64,000 nt of DNA from positions 4,898,001-4,962,000 of the forward strand of contig NZ_CP062941.1 in NCBI RefSeq assembly GCF_015101885.1, given 5' to 3'. This DNA comes from Massilia litorea (GTDB lineage: Bacteria; Pseudomonadota; Gammaproteobacteria; Burkholderiales; Burkholderiaceae_D). A program made the translations under genes and the position numbers. Below are positions 41,450 through 50,247 of this stretch, one piece after another (positions within the stretch are counted from its first letter, which is position 1; the number at the start of each line of letters is the position of its first letter). The notes below the pieces were generated by a model, which ran no database searches, was not told the DNA's origin, and saw nothing but the letters and a program-made list of their open reading frames with translations.

Positions 41450-44431
41450 TTAGAAAGTGCCGCTGAACAGCGTCGGGGTGTAGCCGATGCTCGTTTTCGA
41501 TGGGTTGGTGAAGGTGGTCGTGACGGTCACCGAGGCGCCGGCTGCCAGCGAGGCGTTCGGCAGGGTCAGGTAAGGGGCGCCGCCCTGGTCGCCGCTCTTG
41601 CCGTCGAGCGTGACGCCGGCCGTCAAGCCTTGCAGCACCAGTTGCAGCGGACCGTTCAGTGCCGCGGCGCTCTTGTTGGTGATGGTCACGGTGCCGGTGT
41701 ACTTGCCGCTGACACGGTTCAGGGTAATGCCCGAACGAGCGATCGTGGTCGAGGCGGTCACGTCGGCATAGGTCGCTGCCAGGTTCAGGCTGACGACCAC
41801 CGGATCGTGGTCCGATGCGCGGTAAGGGTTGGCCACGTACGGATCCTGGCCGGTCGCCTCGATGTTGTAGTCAATCGCTTCCGGCTCGTCCGCATTGTTG
41901 TGCCACTCGGTCACGCCGGCAACCTGGGCAGCCAGGCTGGTGCTCGCCAGTGCATGGTCGAGGTAGCCGCTCTCGCCGCCGAAGACATACGAATACGGGG
42001 TGCCGTTCGGACGCACGAAGCGCTCGATCTGGTTCTCGTACCCGGCGGCGTTCAGCACACGGATCGGGTCTTCCATGCCGTAGGCGTTCATGTCGCCCAC
42101 GATCAGCACGTCGGCATCGTTGGCAGCCGCCTTCACCTGCGGCAGGAAGGTGTCGCGCAGGCGCTCGACCTGTGTCACGCGCGTCGCGTTCCAGCAGCCC
42201 TGGCCGTCGCCGCTGTCGGCGTCGCCGCCGCTCGAGCCGCCGCAGCCGCCCTTCGACTTCAGGTGGTTGACCACCAGCGAGAACTTGCCGCCGTTGCCCG
42301 CCTTGAAGGTCTGGGCGATCGGGGCGCGGTTGTTGATGGCGTTGCCATCCGACAGCGCGCTGCCGACCAGGCTGACCGCGTTCGGCTTGTAGATCATCGC
42401 CACGCGGATCGCGTCGGTGCCGGTTGCGGCCGGCTTCGGCACGACGGCATAGGTACCGGCGCCCATCTTGCCGTTGAGCTGATCGACCAGGTAGCCGACG
42501 GCGATGTCGTCGTTGTTCTGGATTTCCATCAGGCCGACGACGTCGGCGTTGATCGCGGCCAGCGAGTTGACGATCTTGTCGCGCTGGCGCACGAATTCCG
42601 CCATGTTGTCGGCGCCGCGGCAGTTCGATTTGCTGGTCGTGCTGCCGATCTTGCAGCCCTGGCCGGTGCGGCCCCAGGCATCGCTGCCGTCGGTGAAAGT
42701 GGTGAAGAAATTCAGCACGTTGGCGCTGGCGACCCGCACGTTACCCGCTGCCACTTGCGGTGCCGGCAGGCGCTCGTTGGTGCGCGAGAAGCGCGGCGTT
42801 GCCGTCGGCTGCAGCTTGAAGGCCGCGCCGCCACCGCCGATGGCGCCGAAATCGAGCACGCCGGTCAGGTCGTCGACGGTGTCGCCGCTACGCACGGTGC
42901 CGTCGGCGAACAGGTAAGGAATCGTGGTTGGCGTGGTGAAGATGCCGTCGTCGAGGACGACGATGTTGGCCGCATTTGCCGCCGCCTGGGCGCGCGCCTC
43001 GGCGGAACCCGGCACGTAGCGGTTGGTCGGGATCTCGCGGCGGCCGGCGGACAGGGTCAGCTCGCCGCGTTCGCCCAGGTAGGCGTTGCCGTTGACGGTC
43101 AGCGGCGTCGTGAAGCGCACCAGCATGCCCTCGAAACGGGCCAGGTCGGTCGGCATCTCGACATTGGTCGGGGCGATGCTGATGCCGCTGCCCAGTTTCG
43201 TGAGCGCGCCGATGTCCTTGAACTCGGTGTAGGAACGGGTCGCGCCGCTCGGCGTGTATTCGGTGACGGTGCCGGTGACGCGCACCAGGTCGCCGACGGC
43301 GACGCCGGCGCTCGAGCCGAACACGAAGATGCCGTCCGAGGTGGCCGGGTTGCCGTCGCCGTTCTGGTCCTGGATGAAGAAGCCGCTGCCGACCAGGGCC
43401 GTGACCACGCCCTGGGTGGTCTGGACCGTGTTGTTGTAGGCCGACTTCGGCTCCGAACCCTGGATCTGCGGAATCGTCAGCTGGCCGGCGACGCGCACGG
43501 CGATGCTGCAGCTGGCGCTCTGGCCGTCGTTGTTGCCGAAACCGATCCTGAGGGCATAGCTGCCGGCGGCGACGCTCGCGCCCACGCGCAGGGTGGCGCT
43601 GGCGTCCGCGCCGGCGCCGCTGGCGGCGACGACGTTTTCCAGGCCGATGCCCGCCACGCCGCCGGACTCGATGACGATGCTGTTGACGCTGCTGTCGCCG
43701 TCACGCGCCGACAGCAGCGCCGTGGTGCCCACGCCCTGCTCGGCCTGCAGGCTGGTCGGACACGTGGCGACGATTTCCTGGACGACCGGGCCGCTCGGCT
43801 TGCAGGCGTTCAGCGGCGTGTCCGAGCGGCGCGGCAGGAACACCGCGGCGGCCGTGAAGTCCGCCGCGTTGTTGTCGGTATCGGTGCAGCCGGCCGCCAG
43901 GCGCTGGACCGAGGTCGTCGTCGAGGGTGCAGGGGCCGGGGCGGTTTCGCTGCGGTTGGCGGCGCCATAGCCGACCAGGTCGATGATCGTGTTTTCGGTC
44001 GCGTCGGTCAGCTTGCTCGTGGTGTTGGCCAGGGCGACCCTGCCGGCCGTCGCCGCCAGCGACATCGCCCAGTTGTGGTCGATGGCGCCGATGTCGGCGC
44101 CCGCGGACTGGACATTGCCGGCCACCAGGAAATACTGGCCCGGTTTCAGGGTCACGGTCTCCGGCAAGACGCCGAACGAGGACCAGGTCGTGCCCGTTGC
44201 CGACGCATACTGCAGGCTCTTGCCCTTCAGGCTGATGTCCTCGCTGCCGCGGTTGAACAGTTCGATGAAGTCGCGGTTGTAGGTTGCGCCTGCGCTGGCG
44301 CCGCCCCCATAGACATGACTGATGACGAGATCGGCTGGCGCGGCGAGCGCGCTTCCCGACAGTCCGGCCAATAAGGCGGCCAGGACCGTGAGGCGGCCTG
44401 CCGGTGTGTTCATTGCAACGTGCATGTTCAT
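41450..44431 (-). CDS. ExeM/NucH-like secreted nuclease with lamin-tail domain
   Basis: 993-residue extracellular nuclease with a signal peptide ending GSALA (about residue 30). A lamin-tail domain (about 32-165, VISHVYGGGASAGATYNRDF) comes first, then an OB-type region (about 300-450) and an endonuclease/exonuclease/phosphatase domain (about 540-870). Catalytic signatures are present: ASANVLNFF, MEIQNNDD, VNHLKSKGG, VGDMNAYG and SDHDPVVV. The C-terminal 100 residues look like an adhesion-type beta domain. No GlyGly-CTERM or membrane anchor is seen, so it is likely fully released. The ATG at 44431 follows AGGA. ExeM-type nucleases are known type II substrates, and a type II-like operon is adjacent. 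Confidence 0.9.
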   Translation of the reverse strand: MNMHVAMNTPAGRLTVLAALLAGLSGSALAAPADLVISHVYGGGASAGATYNRDFIELFNRGSEDISLKGKSLQYASATGTTWSSFGVLPETVTLKPGQYFLVAGNVQSAGADIGAIDHNWAMSLAATAGRVALANTTSKLTDATENTIIDLVGYGAANRSETAPAPAPSTTTSVQRLAAGCTDTDNNAADFTAAAVFLPRRSDTPLNACKPSGPVVQEIVATCPTSLQAEQGVGTTALLSARDGDSSVNSIVIESGGVAGIGLENVVAASGAGADASATLRVGASVAAGSYALRIGFGNNDGQSASCSIAVRVAGQLTIPQIQGSEPKSAYNNTVQTTQGVVTALVGSGFFIQDQNGDGNPATSDGIFVFGSSAGVAVGDLVRVTGTVTEYTPSGATRSYTEFKDIGALTKLGSGISIAPTNVEMPTDLARFEGMLVRFTTPLTVNGNAYLGERGELTLSAGRREIPTNRYVPGSAEARAQAAANAANIVVLDDGIFTTPTTIPYLFADGTVRSGDTVDDLTGVLDFGAIGGGGAAFKLQPTATPRFSRTNERLPAPQVAAGNVRVASANVLNFFTTFTDGSDAWGRTGQGCKIGSTTSKSNCRGADNMAEFVRQRDKIVNSLAAINADVVGLMEIQNNDDIAVGYLVDQLNGKMGAGTYAVVPKPAATGTDAIRVAMIYKPNAVSLVGSALSDGNAINNRAPIAQTFKAGNGGKFSLVVNHLKSKGGCGGSSGGDADSGDGQGCWNATRVTQVERLRDTFLPQVKAAANDADVLIVGDMNAYGMEDPIRVLNAAGYENQIERFVRPNGTPYSYVFGGESGYLDHALASTSLAAQVAGVTEWHNNADEPEAIDYNIEATGQDPYVANPYRASDHDPVVVSLNLAATYADVTASTTIARSGITLNRVSGKYTGTVTITNKSAAALNGPLQLVLQGLTAGVTLDGKSGDQGGAPYLTLPNASLAAGASVTVTTTFTNPSKTSIGYTPTLFSGTF

Positions 44432-44681
44432 GGGCTTCCTAGAGAGATGGGAGGGCATATTGTGTTGTCGATGCGGATAGGCATTTTATTATTAGAAATA
44501 ATTTTATTGTGGAAATTTGACACGCTGATGACGCGCCGTGTTGCGCGACGGGCAACAGATGAGGTAAGGCGACAACATATTGATTCCACTCGGCAATATC
44601 AATCCAGGGCGTTCTCATTGTGACGTGGCAAACGGTTCACCAGCTTGTTCAAATCTGACCAAACCGCGCGAGACGACAGGC

Positions 44682-44712
44682 AAAAAAAAACGAGCGTCGC
44701 CGCTCGTTTTTC
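44682..44712 (-). terminator. Rho-independent terminator of the exopolysaccharide operon
   Basis: AACGAGCG/CGCTCGTT stem with a four-base loop followed on the minus strand by nine T residues, just after manC. The rest of 44432-44681 is AT-richer and holds no gene. Confidence 0.9.
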
Positions 44713-44729
44713 CTTGTTGCCAACGCGTC

Positions 44730-46148
44730 TCAGGAACGCTTGTAGATGTCCTCGAAGCGCACGATGTCGTCCTCGCCGAGATAGCTGCCCGACTGCACTT
44801 CAATGATGTGCAGCGGCAGTTTGCCCGGGTTCTCGAGGCGGTGGTTCATGCCGATCGGGATATAGGTCGATTCGTTTTCCGATAGCAGGCTGACCTTCTC
44901 GCCGCAGGTGACGCGTGCCGTGCCCGACACCACGACCCAGTGCTCGGCGCGGTGGTGGTGCATCTGCAGCGATAGCTTTTCGCCCGGCTTGACGGTGATG
45001 CGCTTGACCTGGAAGCGGTCGCCGGCATCGATGCCCTCGTAGTGGCCCCAGGGACGATAGACCTTGGTGTGGTGCAGGTGCTCGGTGCGCTCCTTCGACT
45101 TCAGGTGGTCGACCACCTGCTTGACGCGCTGCACCGCGCTCTTGTGCGCCACCAGCACGGCGTCGTTGGTCTCGACGACAACGATGTCGTCCAGGCCGAC
45201 CACGGCCACGATGCGGCTCTCGGCGCGCACCAGCGAATTCTTCACGCCGTCCAGGTAGACGTCGCCGCGCTGGGCATTGCCGTTCTCGTCCTTCGGCTGC
45301 ACTTCCCACAAGGCCGACCAAGAACCGACATCGCTCCAGCCGATATCGGCCGGCACGACCACGGCGTTGGCCGTGTGTTCCATGACGGCATAGTCGATCG
45401 AGTCCGACGGGCAGCTGGCAAAGGCTTCCTCGTCGAGGCGGCAGAAATCGAGGTCGCGGTAGCCGGTGGTCATGGCCTTCTCGGCCGCAGCGGCGATTTC
45501 CGGCGCAAACCTGCCCAGTTCGGCCAGGTATTGCTCAGCCGCGAACATGAACATGCCGCTGTTCCAGTAATAGCCGCCATCGGCGACGAAGGCCTGGGCG
45601 GTCGCCAGGTCCGGCTTCTCGACGAAGCGCTCGACCTGGTAGCAGCCTTCGCAGGCAGCCAGGGCGGCGCCGCGGCGGATGTAGCCGTAGCCGGTTTCCG
45701 GCGACTGCGGCACGATGCCAAAGGTGGCCAGACCGCCGTCTTTCACCAGGCTCGCGGCGCGGATCACGGCATCCTTGAATGCTTCCGTGTTTTCGATCAC
45801 GTGGTCGGCCGGCAGCACCAGCATGACCGCCTCCGGATCGATCGACTTCAGGAAGTGCGCGGCCGCGGCCACCGCCGGAGCGGTATTCCGGCCGGCCGGC
45901 TCGAGCAGGATCCCCAGCGGCGTGATGCCGGCCTCGCGCAGCTGCTCGGCCACCATGAAGCGGTGGTCGTTGCCGCACACGACCAGCGGCGCCTGCAGAC
46001 CCGGCAGGCCGGCGACGCGCAGCGCAGTGTCCTGGAGCATGGTCTTGTCGGCCACGATCGGCAGCAGCTGCTTCGGCAGCACGGCGCGCGACAATGGCCA
46101 CAGACGGGTGCCGGCACCGCCAGAGAGGATCACTGGATAAATTTTCAT
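44730..46148 (-). CDS. manC: Mannose-1-phosphate guanylyltransferase/mannose-6-phosphate isomerase
   Basis: 472-residue bifunctional enzyme making GDP-mannose. The N-terminal nucleotidyltransferase has LSGGAGTRLWPLSRAVLPKQ; the C-terminal cupin phosphomannose isomerase has QMHHHRAEHWVVVSGTA and the YIPIGMNHRLENPG block. Length matches ManC/AlgA/CpsB. Last gene of the exopolysaccharide operon, 14 bp after the preceding gene. It supplies mannose donors for the polymer. Confidence 0.96.
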   Translation of the reverse strand: MKIYPVILSGGAGTRLWPLSRAVLPKQLLPIVADKTMLQDTALRVAGLPGLQAPLVVCGNDHRFMVAEQLREAGITPLGILLEPAGRNTAPAVAAAAHFLKSIDPEAVMLVLPADHVIENTEAFKDAVIRAASLVKDGGLATFGIVPQSPETGYGYIRRGAALAACEGCYQVERFVEKPDLATAQAFVADGGYYWNSGMFMFAAEQYLAELGRFAPEIAAAAEKAMTTGYRDLDFCRLDEEAFASCPSDSIDYAVMEHTANAVVVPADIGWSDVGSWSALWEVQPKDENGNAQRGDVYLDGVKNSLVRAESRIVAVVGLDDIVVVETNDAVLVAHKSAVQRVKQVVDHLKSKERTEHLHHTKVYRPWGHYEGIDAGDRFQVKRITVKPGEKLSLQMHHHRAEHWVVVSGTARVTCGEKVSLLSENESTYIPIGMNHRLENPGKLPLHIIEVQSGSYLGEDDIVRFEDIYKRS

Positions 46149-46162
46149 GCGTTCGCTTTCTT

Positions 46163-47314
46163 CTATCGACTATTACTTTTCTGGCCTGCGTTTTCTCTGC
46201 GGCTGCTGCGGCGGCGATCGCGTGCGTTCAACCACTCCTCGGAACTGTATTCGGAGGCGTGCTTCATTTCCCCTGCGCGGTCCACACTATATTCTTTGAA
46301 CACGATCATTTCGTTAAGTGTTACATCGTGCAACACACGAGTATATTCAAACAACACGCTGCGGACAACCTCGGCGCCTTCGCAGATGTGGCTGCCGTGG
46401 CCGATCCACGTCGGTCCGACGATGTGCACGCCCGCTTCGATTCGTACGCCCGAGCCGATATAGACCGGACCTTCGATCGTGGTGCCGTTCCAGTCGATGC
46501 TCGTGTTCAGGCCGACCCACAGGCCCGGCTCGATCTGGGTGCCGGGCACGTCCATGTGGCTGACTTCGCCGGTCAGCACGGTCTGCAGCACTTCCCAGTA
46601 GTCGGACATGGTGCCGATATCGAGCCAGTTGAACGGACGGCCCTGGGCGTAGAACGGCAGGCCGCGCTCGGCCAGCAGCGGGAACAACTCGGAGCCGATG
46701 TCGAAGGACACGCCGGACGGGATCAGGTCGATCACTTCGGGTTCGAAGATATAGATGCCGGTACTGATGAAGTTCGACTTCGCTTCTTCCTGGCTCGGCT
46801 TTTCCTGGAATTCTGTGATGCGCCCTTCTTCGTCGGTGACCACCACGCCATACGAGGACACTTTGTCCCACGGCACTTCCTTGGTGATGACCGAGGCCAT
46901 TGCACCCTTGCGGCGGTGTTCGAGCAGGGCGGCCTTCAGGTCGAGGTCGATCAGCGCGTCGCCGCACATCACGATCGTGGTGTCGTCGAAGAACTGGCCG
47001 AATTCCTGGATCTTCTTCATGCCGCCGGCCGAGCCGATCGGCTCGGGCACGATGGTGCCGTCATCGGTCGTATAGCCTTCGAAGGAATAGCCGATCTGGA
47101 CGCCGAACTGCTCGCCCTCGCCGAAATACTCTTCGATCTTTTCGTGCAGCCAGCTGACGTTGACCATGATTTCGGTCACGCCGTGTTTCTTCAGATGTTC
47201 GACCAGGTAAGCCATCACCGGTTTACCCAGCAGGGGAATCATCGGTTTCGGGAGGTCGTACGTGAGCGGGCGAACGCGCGTGCCCTTGCCTGCCGCGAGA
47301 ATCATAGCTTTCAT
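46163..47314 (-). CDS. Sugar nucleotidyltransferase with left-handed beta-helix (GDP-mannose pyrophosphorylase-like)
   Basis: 383-residue enzyme. The activating loop is LAAGKGTRVRPLTYDLPKPM, followed by the GDALIDLDL metal site and the WLDIGTMSDYWEVL segment. Hexapeptide repeats (about 255-335) form the C-terminal helix. The family joins NTP to sugar-1-phosphate; GTP with mannose-1-phosphate is the closest guess, but glucose-1-phosphate cannot be excluded. The last 40 residues are arginine/serine-rich and look disordered. It stands between galE and manC in the operon, so two nucleotidyltransferases are encoded side by side. Confidence 0.88.
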   Translation of the reverse strand: MKAMILAAGKGTRVRPLTYDLPKPMIPLLGKPVMAYLVEHLKKHGVTEIMVNVSWLHEKIEEYFGEGEQFGVQIGYSFEGYTTDDGTIVPEPIGSAGGMKKIQEFGQFFDDTTIVMCGDALIDLDLKAALLEHRRKGAMASVITKEVPWDKVSSYGVVVTDEEGRITEFQEKPSQEEAKSNFISTGIYIFEPEVIDLIPSGVSFDIGSELFPLLAERGLPFYAQGRPFNWLDIGTMSDYWEVLQTVLTGEVSHMDVPGTQIEPGLWVGLNTSIDWNGTTIEGPVYIGSGVRIEAGVHIVGPTWIGHGSHICEGAEVVRSVLFEYTRVLHDVTLNEMIVFKEYSVDRAGEMKHASEYSSEEWLNARDRRRSSRRENAGQKSNSR

Positions 47315-47381
47315 TTAACCCATCCTTTGGTGGGGCCTTGATAAAACCTACTGCGCGTCGGTTTCTCAAGGCCCTGTTACG

Positions 47382-48380
47382 TTAGTGATTGGAAGTCTGG
47401 TAGCGCCAGGTGTCGGCGCACATCTGCGCCACGTCGCGCGTGGCAACCCAGCCCAGTTCGTCGCGCGCACGCGCCGGATCGGCATAGCACTTGGCGATGT
47501 CGCCCGGACGGCGGTCGACGATCTGGTACGGGACCGGGCGGCCGCTGGCCTTCTCGAAGGCGCGCACCATTTCCAGCACGCTGTTGCCATGGCCGGTGCC
47601 GAGATTGTAGGTGACCAGGCCAGGGCCTTGCGCCAGCTTGTCAAGGGTCTTCACGTGGCCGATCGACAGGTCGACGACGTGGATGTAGTCGCGCATGCCG
47701 GTGCCGTCCGGGGTCGGATAGTCGCCGCCATAGACCGACAGTTTCTCGCGCTGGCCAGTGGCGACCTGGGCGATGTAGGGCACCAGGTTGTTCGGGATGC
47801 CGGACGGCGATTCTCCGATCAGGCCGCTTTCATGGGCGCCCACCGGGTTGAAATAGCGCAGCAGCGCGATGCGCCAGTCCGGCGCGGCCTTGATCAGGTC
47901 ACGCAGGATGTCTTCGATCATCAGCTTGCTGCGGCCGTAGGGATTGGTGGCCGACAGCGGGAAGTCCTCGGTGATCGGCACCGAGGCCGGGTCGCCATAG
48001 ACCGTGGCCGAGGAGCTGAACACGAGCGTCTTGACGCCGAATTTCGCCATCGTCTCGAACAGCACCACGCTGCCGGAAACGTTGTTGTCGTAATAGCGCA
48101 GCGGCTGCGCCACCGATTCGCCGACGGCTTTCAGGCCGGCGAAGTGGATCACGGCGTCGACCTTGTGGGCGGCAAAGGCCGCTTCCATGGCCGCGCGGTC
48201 GCGGATGTCGGCTTCGACGAAGTCGAAGGCCTTGCCCGTGATCTTTTGCACCTGGTCCTGGACCGAGCGCTGGGCGTTGGAGAGATTGTCGACCACGACC
48301 ACGTCGTACCCGGCATTTTGCAACTCGACGACGGTGTGGGAACCAATGTAGCCCACGCCGCCCGTAACCAGAATCTTCAT
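47382..48380 (-). CDS. galE: UDP-glucose 4-epimerase
   Basis: 332-residue short-chain dehydrogenase-type epimerase interconverting UDP-glucose and UDP-galactose. NAD-binding GGVGYIGSH lies at the N-terminus; the catalytic tyrosine/lysine pair is in NPYGRSKLMIED, and the serine is in FSSSATVYG. Length standard. The ATG at 48380 has GAGAG upstream; a GTG three codons earlier is the alternative. Separated from the broken wecG gene by about 150 bp that hold no gene. Confidence 0.96.
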   Translation of the reverse strand: MKILVTGGVGYIGSHTVVELQNAGYDVVVVDNLSNAQRSVQDQVQKITGKAFDFVEADIRDRAAMEAAFAAHKVDAVIHFAGLKAVGESVAQPLRYYDNNVSGSVVLFETMAKFGVKTLVFSSSATVYGDPASVPITEDFPLSATNPYGRSKLMIEDILRDLIKAAPDWRIALLRYFNPVGAHESGLIGESPSGIPNNLVPYIAQVATGQREKLSVYGGDYPTPDGTGMRDYIHVVDLSIGHVKTLDKLAQGPGLVTYNLGTGHGNSVLEMVRAFEKASGRPVPYQIVDRRPGDIAKCYADPARARDELGWVATRDVAQMCADTWRYQTSNH

Positions 48381-48527
48381 TGTCGTCACTCTCTTAAACA
48401 GTTGATGCGCACCTGTTTCGGCGCTCCAGAACGGCGTTCATCGCCGTCCCCCTCTTGTCCTTTGGCAGCGGTTCTATGACCGCGTCTTCCCTAATTCGGC
48501 GCGTCCCGCAAGACGCTCCGCAATTCT

Positions 48528-49089
48528 TTACTGCCGGCGCATCTGCGCCGCTTCCTTGATCAGCACCCAGATAAACGCCATGTCCTCGATGAAGTAGCGC
48601 CGGAACATGCGGCGCGGCTCCTGCAGGAAGCGATAAAACCATTCCAGGCCGGCCCGCTGCATCCAGAGCGGGGCACGCTTGACGCGGCCGATCGCCACGT
48701 CGAAGGCGCCGCCCACGCCCATCGCAAACGGGATGCGCATCGTTTCCTGCCTCCGCCTCGCCCTGCCAGTAGCCGTCGCGCCAGCCGCGCTCGCTCGAGC
48801 GGCGCATCGGCGCCTCGAACAGGTCGACCCCGGCGACGCGCTCCCTGAGCGGCTTGCCCAGTAAACGCGAAGCCCATACCACCGGCATGCCGTCGACATT
48901 GACCAGGGCGCGGTCGTTGATGATGCGCCGCAGTCCTTCGTCACGGCTGGCCTTGACCAGCTTGTCCACGTTCACCACCACGTGCTGATGGGGCTTGCCG
49001 GAACGGATGAATTCCCCGATACGTCCAAGGGTTTCCTCCATCGACAGGTTGTCGATCCTGCAGCCCATCATCGTGATGGAAGGGGTCAT
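48528..49089 (-). pseudogene. wecG: WecG/TagA/CpsF glycosyltransferase, internally deleted and frame-broken
   Basis: Two frames must be joined to read this gene. The first (from ATG 49089, MTPSITMMGCRIDNL) gives the normal start through NVDGMPVVWASRLLGKPLRERVAGVDLFE and SSERGWR. The second gives MGVGGAFDVAIGRVKRAPLW and GLEWFYRFLQEPRRMFRRYF to the stop at 48528. Between them only a short DGYWQGEAEAG piece remains of a stretch normally about 80 residues longer, so at least two deletions and a frame change near 48745 are indicated. The catalytic core around the conserved aspartate is kept, but the fold cannot be intact. Normally adds an N-acetyl-mannosaminuronate-type sugar. Sequencing error is possible. 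Confidence 0.8.
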
Positions 49090-49092
49090 TTC

Positions 49093-50205
49093 CTAGCCCT
49101 TGGCCAACTCGCGTGCCAGTACTTCCACGATGCGTTCGGCGGCCTTGCCATCCCACAGGTGCGGGCGGCGGCCCTGCTTGCCCTCGCCGCGCAGGACCTT
49201 GCGCGCTTCCAGCATGATTTTTTCCGGGTCGGTGCCGGCCAGCACGTTCGAACCCTCTTCGACCGTGACCGGACGCTCGGTGTTTTCGCGGATCGTGACG
49301 CAAGGCACGCCGAGCGCCGTCGTTTCTTCCTGCAGGCCGCCGCTGTCGGTCAGCACCACGGCCGCGTCCTTCCACAGGTTGAGGAAGGCCATGTAGGCTT
49401 GCGGACCGGCCAGGATCACGTTCGGACCGAGGTCGATGCCGAATTTTTCAATATTGGCGCGGGTGCGCGGGTGCACCGGGAAGATCAGCGGCAGCTCATT
49501 CGCGATTTCCTTCAGCGCGCCGGCGATGCGGGCGAACATGACCGGGTCGTCGACATTGCTTGGACGGTGCATGGTGACGACGCCGTATTGACCGCCATCC
49601 TTTTGCGCCGCGGCTTTGAAAGCGGCGGTCTCGAAATCGGAGGTGTCGGCGCGGGTCAGCTTGTCGGCCTGGAACAGGACGTTGTCGACCATCACGTGGC
49701 CGACATAGTGCACGGCCGAGTCCGGCTTGCCTTCGCGCTTCAGGTGTTCGACGGCCGCCGGTTCGGTGGCGAAGAACCAGTCCGAAATGCTGTCGGTGAC
49801 GAGGCGGTTGATTTCCTCGGGCATCGACATGTCGCCGCTGCGCAGGCCGGCCTCGACGTGGGCGACCGGGATGTTCAGCTTTTTCGCGACGATCGAGCAG
49901 GCCAGCGTGGAGTTCACGTCGCCCACGACCAGCACGGCCGCCGGACGCTCGGCCATGCACAGCTCCTCGAAACCGACCATGATCTTGGCGGTCTGCTGGG
50001 CATGGCTGCCGCCGCCGGCGGCCATGAAGACGTCCGGTTGCGGAATGCCGAGTTCCTCGAAGAATACGTCGTTCATTTCGCGGTCGTAGTGCTGACCGGT
50101 GTGGATGATCTTGAACGACAGCGCCTGTTGTGCCTGCAGCGCACGCACGATGGGGGCGATCTTCATGAAATTGGGCCTTGCGCCCGCGACCAGATAAATG
50201 AGCAT
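49093..50205 (-). CDS. wecB: UDP-N-acetylglucosamine 2-epimerase, non-hydrolysing
   Basis: 370-residue epimerase making UDP-ManNAc. Family blocks: VAGARPNFMKIAP at the N-terminus, TGQHYDREM, VGDVNSTLA, HVEAGLRSGD and the C-terminal LTDSGGLQEE plus RENTERPVTVEEGSN. Normal length and no break. It lies 3 bp upstream of the broken wecG, whose product would use this type of sugar, and 42 bp after the heparinase-like gene. Confidence 0.96.
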   Translation of the reverse strand: MLIYLVAGARPNFMKIAPIVRALQAQQALSFKIIHTGQHYDREMNDVFFEELGIPQPDVFMAAGGGSHAQQTAKIMVGFEELCMAERPAAVLVVGDVNSTLACSIVAKKLNIPVAHVEAGLRSGDMSMPEEINRLVTDSISDWFFATEPAAVEHLKREGKPDSAVHYVGHVMVDNVLFQADKLTRADTSDFETAAFKAAAQKDGGQYGVVTMHRPSNVDDPVMFARIAGALKEIANELPLIFPVHPRTRANIEKFGIDLGPNVILAGPQAYMAFLNLWKDAAVVLTDSGGLQEETTALGVPCVTIRENTERPVTVEEGSNVLAGTDPEKIMLEARKVLRGEGKQGRRPHLWDGKAAERIVEVLARELAKG

Positions 50206-50247
50206 TTTCAGACTTCCCTAAACAGCTATAGTAATTATGGCTACTTG

